A DNA stretch of 64,000 nucleotides from Glaciecola sp. XM2 (GCF_018595715.1 NZ_JAHEOJ010000020.1:62001-126000), one strand, 5' to 3'. Shown: positions 10,829-20,686, counted from the stretch's first letter. Made by a program: numbers and translations. The notes: generated by a model from the sequence alone, not told the origin.

Positions 10829-11866
10829 CTACTTGTGTAATAAGGCATCTACTGCACTCATACAGGTCTCTAATCGTTCGTAATAGTCCGAAGAGCTCAC
10901 TCGCAAAATACGGTCTTCCGGAAAACCATATTGCTGGTACAACGCAATTAATTGTTCAAAGCTTTGTTTGCGCAACTCGGGCGTGCCTAGTTCACGCATA
11001 CCGTCAGCTACCCATGGCACCGTGGGCTCTAGGGCAATAATCAAATCATATTTTAATGGGTCGATAAAACTTTCAACCCTACTAGCAATGTCGCCTAAAA
11101 ATGCCTTACTGAAAAACGCGGTTACTACGGCGTCAGTATCAAAAAAACACACTTTGTTGGCGCTACGAAGCGCATGCCAATCTTGCTCATACTGTAAGTG
11201 GGTGATGCGATTAAAATCTTCTAAGTTAAAGAGGTCGCCGTTACCGCCAACAACGTCTTCTTGATAATCACGGCCTAGCTCTTCTGACCATGAGGTGCAA
11301 TATACTTTAGCCAATTTGCGAGTTAAGGTGGTTTTACCGCAAGATTCCGGCCCAGTAATTAACACTTTGCGCGCAAAAAAAGGTCTGGCAGCGCCGGCAA
11401 TATAATCCCAGTGTAAATAAGGCCGATTTCGGATCTCTGTGCCGCTGATAGGCCACTGCATACGCTGCGGGTCTAGCACGTTATAGACTATGTTTGGAAA
11501 GTGCTCCTTATGACCTGTACGATAATCCTCTTCACCTCCAAAAATCACTTGAAACGCTTCTGGAACCGTCTGCTGCAACAATGTCGCATAGTCGCCCCAA
11601 CCTTGAGGAAAGGGGGCGATGGCATCTTCGTTTTGCAACAACACGGTGATATCCAAGCCTTGTAGCTCTTGGGATAACCAGCGCTGGCGTAAAACGCCAT
11701 CAAGATAGGGGATGTCTGCTGTGTGGCAAAGTTCGCCATCTTCTACACTACGTTCGCTAATCACTACATACAGTTTTTCACAAAGTGCATGAGCCCTCAG
11801 GATCGCCGTTAAATGTCCGCGATGCGGTGGTAAAAACTTGCCTGGGAAAACCCCCACATTAGTCAT
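10829..11866 (-). CDS. nadR: Bifunctional NMN adenylyltransferase / nicotinamide riboside kinase
   Basis: A 345-residue enzyme with a nucleotidyltransferase domain (PPHRGH near residue 13, ISGTEIR near 141) followed by a P-loop kinase domain (Walker A GPESCGKTT near 172). This matches the two catalytic domains of NadR: phosphorylation of nicotinamide riboside and adenylylation of NMN to NAD. The N-terminal helix-turn-helix repressor domain of enterobacterial NadR is absent, so this is a salvage enzyme and not a repressor. I start it at ATG 11866, which follows AAAGGAGC and overlaps the pnuC stop by 8 bp, indicating translational coupling. A longer reading from 11926 would extend far into pnuC. 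Confidence 0.88.
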   Translation of the reverse strand: MTNVGVFPGKFLPPHRGHLTAILRAHALCEKLYVVISERSVEDGELCHTADIPYLDGVLRQRWLSQELQGLDITVLLQNEDAIAPFPQGWGDYATLLQQTVPEAFQVIFGGEEDYRTGHKEHFPNIVYNVLDPQRMQWPISGTEIRNRPYLHWDYIAGAARPFFARKVLITGPESCGKTTLTRKLAKVYCTSWSEELGRDYQEDVVGGNGDLFNLEDFNRITHLQYEQDWHALRSANKVCFFDTDAVVTAFFSKAFLGDIASRVESFIDPLKYDLIIALEPTVPWVADGMRELGTPELRKQSFEQLIALYQQYGFPEDRILRVSSSDYYERLETCMSAVDALLHK

Positions 11867-12662
11867 TTTGTTGTGCTCCTTTATGCCAACTGATTGCGCC
11901 ATAGATAGAATTAATGAGAAACGCACCCCACATAATCAGTGTGGGCACCGCGTATGGGGCTGAGCTCGGGTCGGTCGTTAATACTAGCGCCCAAGCAAAT
12001 ATGGTAAGGATATTCGTTAAAATCCAAAAGGGCCACTGCGCGGCAAACATTCTAATCATCAACAGTTGTGCTGTAATTTGTAAAATAACCGTGCAACTGT
12101 CGAGAAGCGGCCCAGCTATATTAAAACCGCTGAGCGATGCTAAGCTATCGTAGACTGAGGAGTTGCGTTTTAATGCATCGGAGAAGAACCCATCTAAGTT
12201 TTGTAATGCACCTGCTAGCAACATTATTGCGAAGAGCACTAGTACAACGACCCAGAGCCAGTGCCAGCCTAAGCGGCGCATTATAATGATTTGGCTAGTA
12301 CTTTCTAAGTTGCGTCGCCAAGTAAAGTAGATAAAAAACTGAGCCGGTAAAAAATAAAACCAATTAATTAACCAGTCGCCATAGTAGCCCGATTTCCATG
12401 CTAAAAAGCCATAGGTTGAAGCGCTGATTAAGCCCCAAATCCAGTTCGACAATAAGCCCTTAGCAACCATGACTACGCAAAGCACACCGCTAATTGCACT
12501 GATGGGGCTGACCAACCAGTTCAACACAATGGATTGGTTACTTTGCCAATCGGTACCTTGCCAGCTAAACCAAATCGTGGTGCTTAAAATAGTAATCAGA
12601 AAAAGCTGTAGCCAACGGCGCTCTAATGGATTTAAGCGCTGTAGATCAGACAAAAGCAACAA
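11859..12662 (-). CDS. pnuC: PnuC-family nicotinamide riboside transporter
   Basis: A 267-residue inner-membrane protein with about seven helices and PnuC features (NWFYFLPAQFFIYFTWRR, then a C-terminal half with TDPSSAPYAVPTLIMW). PnuC takes up nicotinamide riboside by facilitated diffusion and relies on intracellular phosphorylation, here by the coupled nadR. The start appears to be TTG at 12662, behind AGAGAG; no ATG is available near the N-terminus. PnuC relatives also carry thiamine or riboflavin, but the partner gene favours nicotinamide riboside. Confidence 0.88.
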   Translation of the reverse strand: MLLLSDLQRLNPLERRWLQLFLITILSTTIWFSWQGTDWQSNQSIVLNWLVSPISAISGVLCVVMVAKGLLSNWIWGLISASTYGFLAWKSGYYGDWLINWFYFLPAQFFIYFTWRRNLESTSQIIIMRRLGWHWLWVVVLVLFAIMLLAGALQNLDGFFSDALKRNSSVYDSLASLSGFNIAGPLLDSCTVILQITAQLLMIRMFAAQWPFWILTNILTIFAWALVLTTDPSSAPYAVPTLIMWGAFLINSIYGAISWHKGAQQND

Positions 12663-12929
12663 AATGAATTCTCTCTAACGATAATGTGGAATAACAAACG
12701 ACATAACAATAGCAACTACAGTGCTATCTGGCCAATTAGCGCAGGTTGTTATATAGCTGTCAACACTAACAACTCGCTTACACCAGCTACAAACTTTTTT
12801 ATATTGTTGTGAACGATTAGTGGGTTTTTTCGTCACAAATGTGATCGAAAACGTCCGCTTTACAGTTTCAAGCGTACTTAATTAGTTCTCAAAGAATTAA
12901 CGTTTTTTTTACGTAGGATAATATATCGC

Positions 12930-14009
12930 ATGTCTGTCTTTTCAGTTCGACTTATCTCATTTTCACTTTTTGCCGCGCTCCTATTAAGTAGTTTTTCTTC
13001 GCTGGCACAGTTTAGAGGCGGCGACCGTCCACGTCTTGTGTCTGTAGAGCCGCTAAGTTTTGAATATGAAAGCACACTAATTGAGGCTGTTGGCAGCGCC
13101 CAAGCTAAACGTTCGGTAACTCTATTCCCAAGTGTCGCTGATGAAGTGACTGCGGTAAATTTCGTGCCAGGTCAAAATGTCGCTAAAGGAGATATTCTAG
13201 TTGAGTTAGACAGTCGCCTACAAGATGTAGACATTGAGCGTGCACAAATTCAACTAGTCGACGCCCAACGTAATTTAGAACGCGTAAAGGCAAGCCTTGC
13301 AAGAGGCGCGGTTACAGAACGAGAATTAGACGATGCTGACACCGCTGCAAAGCTAGCGAAAGTTGCACTGCAAGAAGCAAAAGAAAACAAAGAAGATAGA
13401 CTAATAAGAGCACCTTTTGATGGTGTAGTAGGTTTCACGGATGTTGAGGTGGGCGACAGAGTGACGGCACAAACTGAAGTCACGACTATTGATGATAGAC
13501 GCGAGCTATTCGTTAATTTTGTAGCCCCCGAGTTAGCGGTAACGTATTTGATGGAAAAGCCAGACGTACAGTTACAACCTTGGACGGACCGCACGGTATC
13601 CCTGCAGGCTAAAATTGGTGAGCTTGATTCACGAGTCAATTTGCAAGATAGAACTATTCGGGTCAGAGCATTACTCGATAACACGAACGATCAATATCGG
13701 CCAGGTATGAGTTTTCGCGTTAGTCTAGCGGTGCGCGGAGAGCGTTATGTCGCGGTCCCTGAAGCGGCGCTTTCATGGGGTGCCTCTGGTGCCTATGTTT
13801 GGTTGGCCCAAGACGATAAGGCCAAGCGCGTAGATGTGCAAGTGAAGCAAAGAATGCGTGGCCGTATACTGGTATCAGGTGACCTACGTGATGGTGAAAG
13901 TCTCATCGTAGAGGGCATTCAAAGCCTTCGTGCCGGACAGCCTCTGACCTATCCTGACAATGGCGCGATGATGAGCAAAAAAGCAGATGAACCAAGGATT
14001 GCAGGCTAA
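12930..14009 (+). CDS. RND efflux periplasmic adaptor subunit
   Basis: A 359-residue membrane-fusion protein with a signal peptide (cleavage near SLAQF), barrel-sandwich/lipoyl half-motifs (VGSAQAKRSVTLFPSVADEV and the later APFDGVVGFTDVEVGDRV), an alpha-helical hairpin at about residues 95-150 and a beta-barrel domain. It bridges the inner-membrane pump and an outer-membrane channel. Its stop codon overlaps the start of the permease gene (TAATG), so the two are coupled. No TolC-like gene is in the operon, so a shared TolC is inferred. The upstream 267 bp hold a possible dyad (TTGTGA/TCACAA) but no regulator gene. Confidence 0.92.
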   Translation: MSVFSVRLISFSLFAALLLSSFSSLAQFRGGDRPRLVSVEPLSFEYESTLIEAVGSAQAKRSVTLFPSVADEVTAVNFVPGQNVAKGDILVELDSRLQDVDIERAQIQLVDAQRNLERVKASLARGAVTERELDDADTAAKLAKVALQEAKENKEDRLIRAPFDGVVGFTDVEVGDRVTAQTEVTTIDDRRELFVNFVAPELAVTYLMEKPDVQLQPWTDRTVSLQAKIGELDSRVNLQDRTIRVRALLDNTNDQYRPGMSFRVSLAVRGERYVAVPEAALSWGASGAYVWLAQDDKAKRVDVQVKQRMRGRILVSGDLRDGESLIVEGIQSLRAGQPLTYPDNGAMMSKKADEPRIAG

Positions 14010-17000
14010 TGTTTAAGAACTCTCTTTTCAAAGATGATTTACCCTCTCTTTCGATTCGCCGTCCGGTACTCATTCTTGTTATTAACTTGTTGATTGTTAC
14101 CGCCGGTATTGCAGCATTATATGGTCTTGAAGTTCGTGAGTTACCCGATGTTGATCGCCCCGTTATAACTGTCTCTGCAAATTATCCAGGGGCAGCGCCT
14201 GAAACGGTAGACTCAGAAGTAACGAGTCGCTTAGAAGGGGCCGTAGCGCGCGTTAGCGGGGTTAAAAGTATCAGAGCTGACTCTGAAGAAGGCAGCAGCC
14301 GCGTGCGTGTTGAGTTTCGTCCTGGGGTGGATATTGAAGATGCCGCAAACGAAACCCGTGAGGTTGTTGCACGGGTGCAGCGAGGATTACCAGACGAAGT
14401 AGAGCAGCTGTCGGTCATCAAAGCCGATAACGACGCCCAATCGGTAGTAAACATCGCAGTATCAAGCGACCGATACGATTTGGAAACCCTGACCGATATC
14501 GTTGAAACCGACCTATCTCCATTATTCTTAAACATTCCTGGGGTTGCGGATGTTAATTTGGACGGCGACCGTCAGCGAGTATTGCGGGTCAGCGTTGATT
14601 CGTTGCGCTTAACTAGTTTTCAATTATCGATTTCTGACGTGGCTGCAGCCCTTAGTACTGCGCCTTTTGATGTGCCAGCAGGCAGCATTCGTTCTACTGA
14701 CCAGCAGTTGATAGTGCGAGCCGACGCAACATCCGTGTCAGAGCAGGACGTCCGTGACATTGTGATTGCGGGTGATGTGAAGGTTGGCGATGTTGCTAAT
14801 GTTTATTTTGGTCCAGCTGACTTGCGAAGCATTGTACGCTTAGACGGAAAACCCGTCATTGGCTTGGGAGTTATCCGGCAAGCCCGCTCCAACACAATTG
14901 AAATTTCAGATGAAGTGTTAATGCTGGTGGAGGGCCTCAAAGAGCGCTTCCCAGATCTCCAACTTACCGTAACGTCGGATGATGCGGAGTTTATTAGAGA
15001 CTCGGTCGATGAAGTTTTGCAATCACTCGTTTTAACTATTATTTTGGTAATTGGCACACTTTGGGTCTTTATTGGAAAATTCAGAGCCACGCTTATCCCG
15101 GCTTTGGCTATCCCCGTCTCTCTAGTAGGGTCTTTAGCGCTTTTGTGGGCGTTTGGATTTTCTATCAATATTCTCACGCTTTTAGCGCTAGTGTTAGCCA
15201 CCGGCTTGATTGTTGACGACGCGATAGTAGTATCAGAAAACATTCAGCGCCGCCGAGCAGCCGGTATGGGTGCGAGAGCCGCTGCGGTAATCGGCACAAG
15301 AGAAGTATTTTTTGCCGTGGTAGCCACTACTGCAGTGCTTGTTGCTGTATTTGTACCTATTGCATTCTTGCCGTCTACTGCCGGACGACTATTTAGAGAG
15401 TTTGGTGGTGTGCTTGCTGGCGGTGTAATCATTTCATCGTTCGTAGCACTGTCGTTGGTGCCAGCGCTAACTGCAAAAATCCCGGCAATTGATCTGAGCA
15501 AACAGAAAGCGCCAGGTCTGCTTAGTAAGTTTGGAACCGCCTGTGTGAATGGTTACGAACGTTCTTTGCACTTTGTACTGAAGTATTCCCTTGTGGTTGT
15601 ACTGTTTTGCGTAGGCATAGCGGGTGGCGCGTATTATGTTTTCAATGAGCTTGAGAACGAATTGTTGCCTACAGAAGATAGAGGTGTCATTCGAGTATTT
15701 GCCAGAGGCCCAGATGGTACCGGTATTAATTTTATGGATCGCCAAGCCATCGCCACAGAAGAGCTGTTACTCCCTAATGTCGCTCAAAGTGAAATCGAAT
15801 CTATTTATACGGTTGTCGGACGTTGGGATCCAAACGTTCTATTTATTACCGTTCCGCTAGTTGATTGGGAAGATCGCGAGCGCTCGCAACAAGAGATCAT
15901 CAACGAGTTGCGTCCAATATTGTCTGAAGTTCCCGGTGCCCCTGGCCGAGCTTTTGGTTCAAACAGCTTGAATTTACGTGGATTTGGTGGCGGTTTTGAA
16001 ATGGCGCTCACCGGTGAGAGCTATTTAGAGATATATCAAGCTGCGCTCGATTTTGCTAAAGTGATTGAAGAAAGATTACCAGAGCTCGGTAATGTAGATA
16101 TTTCTTATGAGCCAACTCAGCCGCAACTGAGAGTAAATATTGACCGTCGTCGAGCCGAGGAGCTAGGGGTCGAATTTAACGATATATCAAGAACGCTTCG
16201 CTCGGCTATTAATGGTGACAATATCGTTGATTTGAACGTGGGTGACCAAGCTGTACCGATTATTTTGGAAGCGGATTCTCGTAATTCACTAGACCCATCG
16301 AATCTGCTAAATCTTTACGTGAGTTCATCAAGCGGCAGTTTGGTGCCATTGTCGAGTGTTGCCTTTGTAACAGAAGAAGGCGTAGCCGCAGAACTTGAGC
16401 GCCATGCTCAGCGCCGCGCTATTGAGCTTGAAATGGAGTTGCCTGCCGAAGTCACTATTGAACAGGCCGTGACGGCGATAAGAGACTTGGCAAACGAAAC
16501 CCTACCTAGTGGCATAAACGTTATATTTTTAGGTGAGGCGCAAACTTTCCAAGAAACTAATCAACAGGTCATGCTCACCTATGTATTGGCTTTCTTGATT
16601 GTTTTGTTGGTACTTGCCGCACAATTTGAAAGCTTTAACAGTGCTGTGGTAGTCGTATTGACCGTGCCGTTTGGGATCGCAGCGGCCATCTACGCGCTTT
16701 ATATAACGGGCACGTCGGTCAACATCTATTCGCAGATTGGCTTGGTGATGTTAATTGGTTTGTTGGCGAAAAACTCCATTCTACTAGTGGAATTTGCCAA
16801 TCAGCTACGCGATCAAGGTATGGAAGTGAAAGAGTCGATCATCGAAGCGGGTAAGGTGAGATTACGTCCGATTATGATGACGTTGGTCTCGACAATACTC
16901 GGAGGCTTACCGCTTATCTTATCGACTGGTGCTGGTGCAGAAGCTCGAAATGCAATTGGTTGGGTCGTATTTGGTGGACTTGGCTTAGCCGTGGTCTTTA

Positions 17001-17113
17001 CACTGTTCCTTACCCCGGTGCTATACTATGCACTCGCGCGCTTCTCTAAGCCTCGTGCAGATGAGGAGTTACGCCTTAATCGTGAACTAGAAGCAGCCGA
17101 GAAGCAGATCTAA
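14009..17113 (+). CDS. RND multidrug efflux permease (AcrB/MexF-like)
   Basis: A 1034-residue inner-membrane pump of normal length for the HAE1 class. It has 12 helices in two repeats, each followed by a large periplasmic loop, and the conserved proton-relay region ALVLATGLIVDDAIVVSENI in TM4. The N-terminus FKDDLPSLSIRRPVLILVIN and the TM10-12 stretch LIGLLAKNSILLVEFANQLR are typical. It exports drugs or other amphiphiles using proton motive force with the adaptor encoded just upstream. Substrate range cannot be read from sequence. Confidence 0.93.
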   Translation: MFKNSLFKDDLPSLSIRRPVLILVINLLIVTAGIAALYGLEVRELPDVDRPVITVSANYPGAAPETVDSEVTSRLEGAVARVSGVKSIRADSEEGSSRVRVEFRPGVDIEDAANETREVVARVQRGLPDEVEQLSVIKADNDAQSVVNIAVSSDRYDLETLTDIVETDLSPLFLNIPGVADVNLDGDRQRVLRVSVDSLRLTSFQLSISDVAAALSTAPFDVPAGSIRSTDQQLIVRADATSVSEQDVRDIVIAGDVKVGDVANVYFGPADLRSIVRLDGKPVIGLGVIRQARSNTIEISDEVLMLVEGLKERFPDLQLTVTSDDAEFIRDSVDEVLQSLVLTIILVIGTLWVFIGKFRATLIPALAIPVSLVGSLALLWAFGFSINILTLLALVLATGLIVDDAIVVSENIQRRRAAGMGARAAAVIGTREVFFAVVATTAVLVAVFVPIAFLPSTAGRLFREFGGVLAGGVIISSFVALSLVPALTAKIPAIDLSKQKAPGLLSKFGTACVNGYERSLHFVLKYSLVVVLFCVGIAGGAYYVFNELENELLPTEDRGVIRVFARGPDGTGINFMDRQAIATEELLLPNVAQSEIESIYTVVGRWDPNVLFITVPLVDWEDRERSQQEIINELRPILSEVPGAPGRAFGSNSLNLRGFGGGFEMALTGESYLEIYQAALDFAKVIEERLPELGNVDISYEPTQPQLRVNIDRRRAEELGVEFNDISRTLRSAINGDNIVDLNVGDQAVPIILEADSRNSLDPSNLLNLYVSSSSGSLVPLSSVAFVTEEGVAAELERHAQRRAIELEMELPAEVTIEQAVTAIRDLANETLPSGINVIFLGEAQTFQETNQQVMLTYVLAFLIVLLVLAAQFESFNSAVVVVLTVPFGIAAAIYALYITGTSVNIYSQIGLVMLIGLLAKNSILLVEFANQLRDQGMEVKESIIEAGKVRLRPIMMTLVSTILGGLPLILSTGAGAEARNAIGWVVFGGLGLAVVFTLFLTPVLYYALARFSKPRADEELRLNRELEAAEKQI

Positions 17114-17129
17114 GTTCGTCTAGTTTGTT

Positions 17130-17153
17130 TGTGCCCTGTGGTCTCAGGGCACA
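17130..17153 (+). terminator. Hairpin after the RND operon
   Basis: TGTGCCCTG (17130-17138) pairs perfectly with CAGGGCACA (17145-17153) around a 6-nt loop, 16 bp after the permease stop. The following sequence CATATTTGTTT is T-rich but interrupted. Confidence 0.6.
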
Positions 17154-17175
17154 CATATTTGTTTAAAGGCCAACT

Positions 17176-17628
17176 ATGAAGCTTTCCCACCTCTGTGCTA
17201 CTTTTGCACAACTCAATGCACTGCAGGTCTATCAAATGTTGCGGCTTCGCAGCGAAGTCTTTGTCGTGGAACAAAAGTGTGTCTATCAGGATATTGACAA
17301 TAAAGACCTGCACTCACAAACCCGCCATCTGTTATGGTATCAAGCTGATGACCTCGTTGCATATGCGAGAGTTTTACCGCCTAGCTTAAGTTATGATGAC
17401 CCTAGTTTAGGTCGAGTATTAACCGCCGAGTCGATAAGGGGCAAGGGCATTGGTCGTGAAATCATTCAAACTAGCTTAGATACGCTCTCCACTATATGGC
17501 CGAATCGAGCGGTGACCATTGGCGCCCAAAGTCATTTATCGCACTTGTATCAAGCATTTGGCTTTAAAGAAGTCTCGGCGCATTATCCTGAAGATGGTAT
17601 TATGCATGTCGACATGACTAAAACCTAA
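17176..17628 (+). CDS. elaA: GNAT-family N-acetyltransferase, ElaA-like
   Basis: A 150-residue acetyltransferase. The ElaA pattern is visible: LYQMLRLRSEVFVVEQ-type start, the central strand VAYARVLPP, the acetyl-CoA pyrophosphate loop SIRGKGIGREI (about residues 92-102) and the late GAQSHLSHLYQAFGF segment. The physiological substrate of ElaA is not established. It is 27 bp upstream of folA on the same strand, probably co-transcribed. Confidence 0.82.
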   Translation: MKLSHLCATFAQLNALQVYQMLRLRSEVFVVEQKCVYQDIDNKDLHSQTRHLLWYQADDLVAYARVLPPSLSYDDPSLGRVLTAESIRGKGIGREIIQTSLDTLSTIWPNRAVTIGAQSHLSHLYQAFGFKEVSAHYPEDGIMHVDMTKT

Positions 17629-17655
17629 TATCTCGATTTTCAAAGGACAGCGTTA

Positions 17656-18147
17656 GTGAAAGTATCGTTAATTGCCGCCATGGCAAAAGACAGAGTCATT
17701 GGCAAAGACAATCAGATGCCATGGCATTTGTCTGCAGATTTAAAACATTTTAAAGCAGTGACATTAGGAAAGCCGGTGATCATGGGCAGAAAAACCTATG
17801 AGTCCATAGGCAAAGCCTTACCTGGTAGACAAAATATCGTGATTAGCGGTCAGCAAGATTATCAGCTCGATGACGCGCTTGTAGTGGCCAGCTGTGAGGA
17901 AGCTTTAGCCGCAGCAGAGCCATTATCAGATGATGTCATGATCATAGGCGGCGGCACTATCTATAAGACATTTCTGCCTCAAGCAACGCATTTATATCTG
18001 ACATTTATTGATTTAGTGGTGACCGGCGATACACACTTTCCTGACTGGCACGGTGACGGTAATTGGCATGAGGTTGAACGTGCCGCTCATCAAAAAGACG
18101 ATAAAAACCCGTATAACTACGAGTTTGTGACATTGGCGCGCATCTGA
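17656..18147 (+). CDS. folA: Dihydrofolate reductase
   Basis: A 163-residue chromosomal DHFR: MKVSLIAAMAKDRVIGKDNQ start, MPWHLSADLKHFK substrate-binding helix with the catalytic acid (the Asp of SADLKHF), GRKTYESIG and the GGG(T)IY loop for NADPH. It reduces dihydrofolate to tetrahydrofolate and is the target of trimethoprim. The start is GTG 17656 after AAAGGA. The last 31 bp overlap the convergent membrane-protein gene. Confidence 0.95.
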   Translation: MKVSLIAAMAKDRVIGKDNQMPWHLSADLKHFKAVTLGKPVIMGRKTYESIGKALPGRQNIVISGQQDYQLDDALVVASCEEALAAAEPLSDDVMIIGGGTIYKTFLPQATHLYLTFIDLVVTGDTHFPDWHGDGNWHEVERAAHQKDDKNPYNYEFVTLARI

Positions 18148-18638
18148 CGGCGGCTTAAAGCAATGCTGTAGCTGTATCCATAAAGCCCACTAAAGAAAAT
18201 AGACGGTGCAACCGTAAGCCATAAATTTGGCGTGGCAAATATCACATTAATGGCGATGACCAAGACGCTTTGAATCAATAGGGCCGGTAATGGCACGATT
18301 AACATGCCAGGAATTTCATTGCCCTTGAATTTCGTTCTTAATTTCTCTAAAGCGCTTTGGATACTCTGTCGCGCCGGCGATGGGTGGTCTCGGTCATCTA
18401 CGAACCAGCATGGAATGATACAAGTTAAGCATAAACCTTTTTGCGCAAGCCTCGCGTGGAAAAACTCTAGTAATATACTAAAAAAGAGGGTGATCGCCGA
18501 ACTGTAAATCCCTTGAACAAGGGCGGCTTTGACAAGTATAGCTTGATCTTGCGTAACCAGGCTATTGGCATAAAATGCCCAAGCGCTGTAAAAAATAAAT
18601 GCTACTGCGGCGGACGCTAATAATCGAATTGCTGCCAT
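18117..18638 (-). CDS. Small integral membrane protein, unknown function
   Basis: 173 residues with about four predicted transmembrane helices (residues 5-25, 38-58, about 110-130 and 140-160) and a hydrophilic stretch with several Cys (LCLTCIIPCWFVDD). I do not recognise the family, although the pattern is common in Alteromonadales. It lies between folA and rpoS on the minus strand; its 3' end overlaps the 3' end of folA by 31 bp, an antisense arrangement. Confidence 0.6.
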   Translation of the reverse strand: MAAIRLLASAAVAFIFYSAWAFYANSLVTQDQAILVKAALVQGIYSSAITLFFSILLEFFHARLAQKGLCLTCIIPCWFVDDRDHPSPARQSIQSALEKLRTKFKGNEIPGMLIVPLPALLIQSVLVIAINVIFATPNLWLTVAPSIFFSGLYGYSYSIALSRRQMRANVTNS

Positions 18639-18702
18639 TTAATGAACCAACACATTTTGTCTAGAAGCCGCGAGCGACCTTTTCAGAGTAAGGGTTTGGC
18701 GT

Positions 18703-19674
18703 TTACTCAACGCCAAACAGTGACTCTATACTTAGACCTTCATGTTTAAGCACTTCTTTCAATCTTTTCAGTGCCTCTACTTGGATTTGACGCACGCGCT
18801 CGCGGGTCAGACCGATTTCAACACCTACTTCTTCGAGCGTTGCGGCTTCGTGTCCTAGCAGACCAAAACGCCTAGCAAGCACTTCTTTTTGCTTTGAATT
18901 AAGCACATCAAGCCAATCTACAATACTGGTTTTGATATTATTGGTCTGTAATTGGGTTTCAGGGCCACTTGCGTTTTCATCGGCAATTAAGTCGAGCAGG
19001 GCTTTGTCACCGTCTCCACCAATAGGCATATCGACAGAGCTGATGCGCTCATTGAGCTTTAACATGCGTTGTACGCTGCTGACTGGCTCACCCGTCTCAG
19101 TTGCAATTTCTTCTGGCGTAGGTTCATGATCTAGCTCTTGACGCAGCTTTCTAGCGGTGCGCAAGTAAAGGTTTAACTCCTTCACAATATGAATAGGCAA
19201 ACGAATGGTGCGCGTCTGATTCATCAGGGCTCGCTCAATAGTTTGGCGTATCCACCATGTGGCATAGGTGGAAAACCTAAAGCCGCGCTCCGGGTCAAAC
19301 TTTTCAACGGCTCTTATTAAGCCTAAGTTACCCTCTTCGATAAGATCAAGAAGCGCTAAGCCTCTATTGTTATAGCGTCGAGCAATTTTGACGACTAAGC
19401 GTAAATTACTGACAATCATGCGTTCTCTACAAGCTACATTCCCTTTGAGGGCTTCACGAGCAAACTTTACTTCCTCTTCGGCGCTCAATAGGGGAGAGAA
19501 ACCGATTTCGTTCAAATAGATTTGAGTGGCGTCTAACTGCTTAACGGATACCGGTTCTGCTTTGACCTCTGAAGGTTTTGCCTCTTCTTGGTTGTCGTCG
19601 GTGCTATCTTCGATTGCTTCAAAATCGAGCCCTTCTACATCTCGGCTATCGGTTTCAGAACTTTGCGTCATCAT
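18703..19674 (-). CDS. rpoS: RNA polymerase sigma factor RpoS
   Basis: A 323-residue sigma-70-family factor of RpoS type. It has an acidic N-terminus, region 1.2 ([22 protein letters not shown]), region 2 with [23 protein letters not shown] and [15 protein letters not shown], region 3, and region 4.2 helix-turn-helix ([23 protein letters not shown]). It directs the general stress and stationary-phase response. It follows nlpD in the classical order; in other bacteria its main promoter lies inside nlpD. The start is at 19674, with ATG 19671 in frame directly after; GGAG upstream. Confidence 0.97.
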   Translation of the reverse strand: MMTQSSETDSRDVEGLDFEAIEDSTDDNQEEAKPSEVKAEPVSVKQLDATQIYLNEIGFSPLLSAEEEVKFAREALKGNVACRERMIVSNLRLVVKIARRYNNRGLALLDLIEEGNLGLIRAVEKFDPERGFRFSTYATWWIRQTIERALMNQTRTIRLPIHIVKELNLYLRTARKLRQELDHEPTPEEIATETGEPVSSVQRMLKLNERISSVDMPIGGDGDKALLDLIADENASGPETQLQTNNIKTSIVDWLDVLNSKQKEVLARRFGLLGHEAATLEEVGVEIGLTRERVRQIQVEALKRLKEVLKHEGLSIESLFGVE

Positions 19675-19735
19675 GTGCGTCTCCGCCTTTTTGTGACATT
19701 GGTTGAATAATTAAAACCAATGCTTTTTAAATTCT

Positions 19736-20545
19736 TTATATATCTGGCAAATAGATAAACGGGTCTTGGGATTTACCTTTCTTACGTATTTCAAAGTGCA
19801 ACATTACCTCACTAGCCCCAGATTGGCCCATTGTGGCAATTTGCTGTCCTTGTTTTACATATGTTTGTTCGCTTACCAAAATGCTATCGTTGTGAGCATA
19901 TGCGCTCAAGTACTCATCATCGTGCTTTATGATGATTAAGTTCCCGTATCCTTTCAGTGCATTTCCAGCGTAAACGACCCTTCCGTCTGCTGCTGCGGTT
20001 ATCTTGCTGCCAAGTAACCCTTTGATGTCTAAGCCTCGATTAGTACCATCTGAACCGACGGTTGCTATCGTATGCTCGCCTGAGGCAGGCCAAACCCATC
20101 GTCGTTTAACAGAATTTATCGAGGATTTGTTGTGTGCTTTATGATTATTCCGATGTTTTTCCTTTTCACCTTCACCATACGCCTGTGCAGGTAAAGGGTC
20201 AACTCTTATATCTGACTTCGGTGTATTAGTTTGTGCTAAATCAATGTTAGGTCGGGTATGAGGGGGCGGCTCAGTGGCGGTCAGTTTCAATGTTTGCCCG
20301 ACGTTTATCGTATAAGGTGCTGATAAACCGTTGATTTTTGCTAATTCACGATATGTATTTCCACTATAAAACGCAATGGCAAAGAGTGTGTCACCAGGCT
20401 GAACAATATAAGTGTTGCCGGTAATTTCAGTCAGATTGTTTTCGGAGGCAAGACGCGTAGAGAGCGATACTACTGGTGCGGGTTCAAATCTGCCTGCACA
20501 AGAGGCTACAAGCATGCTGCAAATAAAAACCACGAACACGCGCAT
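19736..20545 (-). CDS. nlpD: NlpD-like murein hydrolase activator lipoprotein
   Basis: A 269-residue lipoprotein: signal peptide with lipobox LVASC, a LysM domain (about residues 43-90, TYIVQPGDTLFAIAF), a low-complexity linker and a C-terminal M23/LytM domain (about 160-262, TNRGLDIKGLLGSKITAAADG). The M23 metal ligands look degenerate (HFEIR kept, the first His replaced), as in NlpD/EnvC proteins that activate amidases rather than cut murein. I use ATG 20545 because AAAGGAATGATA gives the best ribosome-binding spacing; upstream ATGs exist at 20572 and 20551. Neighbour of rpoS and pcm as usual. Confidence 0.92.
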   Translation of the reverse strand: MRVFVVFICSMLVASCAGRFEPAPVVSLSTRLASENNLTEITGNTYIVQPGDTLFAIAFYSGNTYRELAKINGLSAPYTINVGQTLKLTATEPPPHTRPNIDLAQTNTPKSDIRVDPLPAQAYGEGEKEKHRNNHKAHNKSSINSVKRRWVWPASGEHTIATVGSDGTNRGLDIKGLLGSKITAAADGRVVYAGNALKGYGNLIIIKHDDEYLSAYAHNDSILVSEQTYVKQGQQIATMGQSGASEVMLHFEIRKKGKSQDPFIYLPDI

Positions 20546-20686
20546 TATCATTCCTTTTAAATTTCCTTTCATTTACTCGATTGACTTGGCTTAACGATAG
20601 TATGTTACGGGCCAAGCAAACAGGACGAGCACTTTAATCTCGTTAATACTAACCGGGTTAAGAGCTATGTTAAGCACTCACATTAT

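Noticed and set aside
12807-12844. TTGTGA...TCACAAATGTGA near the RND operon as a CRP site
   Set aside because: The half-sites are in the wrong order and spacing for TGTGA-N6-TCACA; at most a dyad for an unknown repressor.
14182-15745. Several 85-146 codon frames antisense to the RND permease
   Set aside because: Compositional shadows of a strongly coding sequence; no motifs, no start sites.
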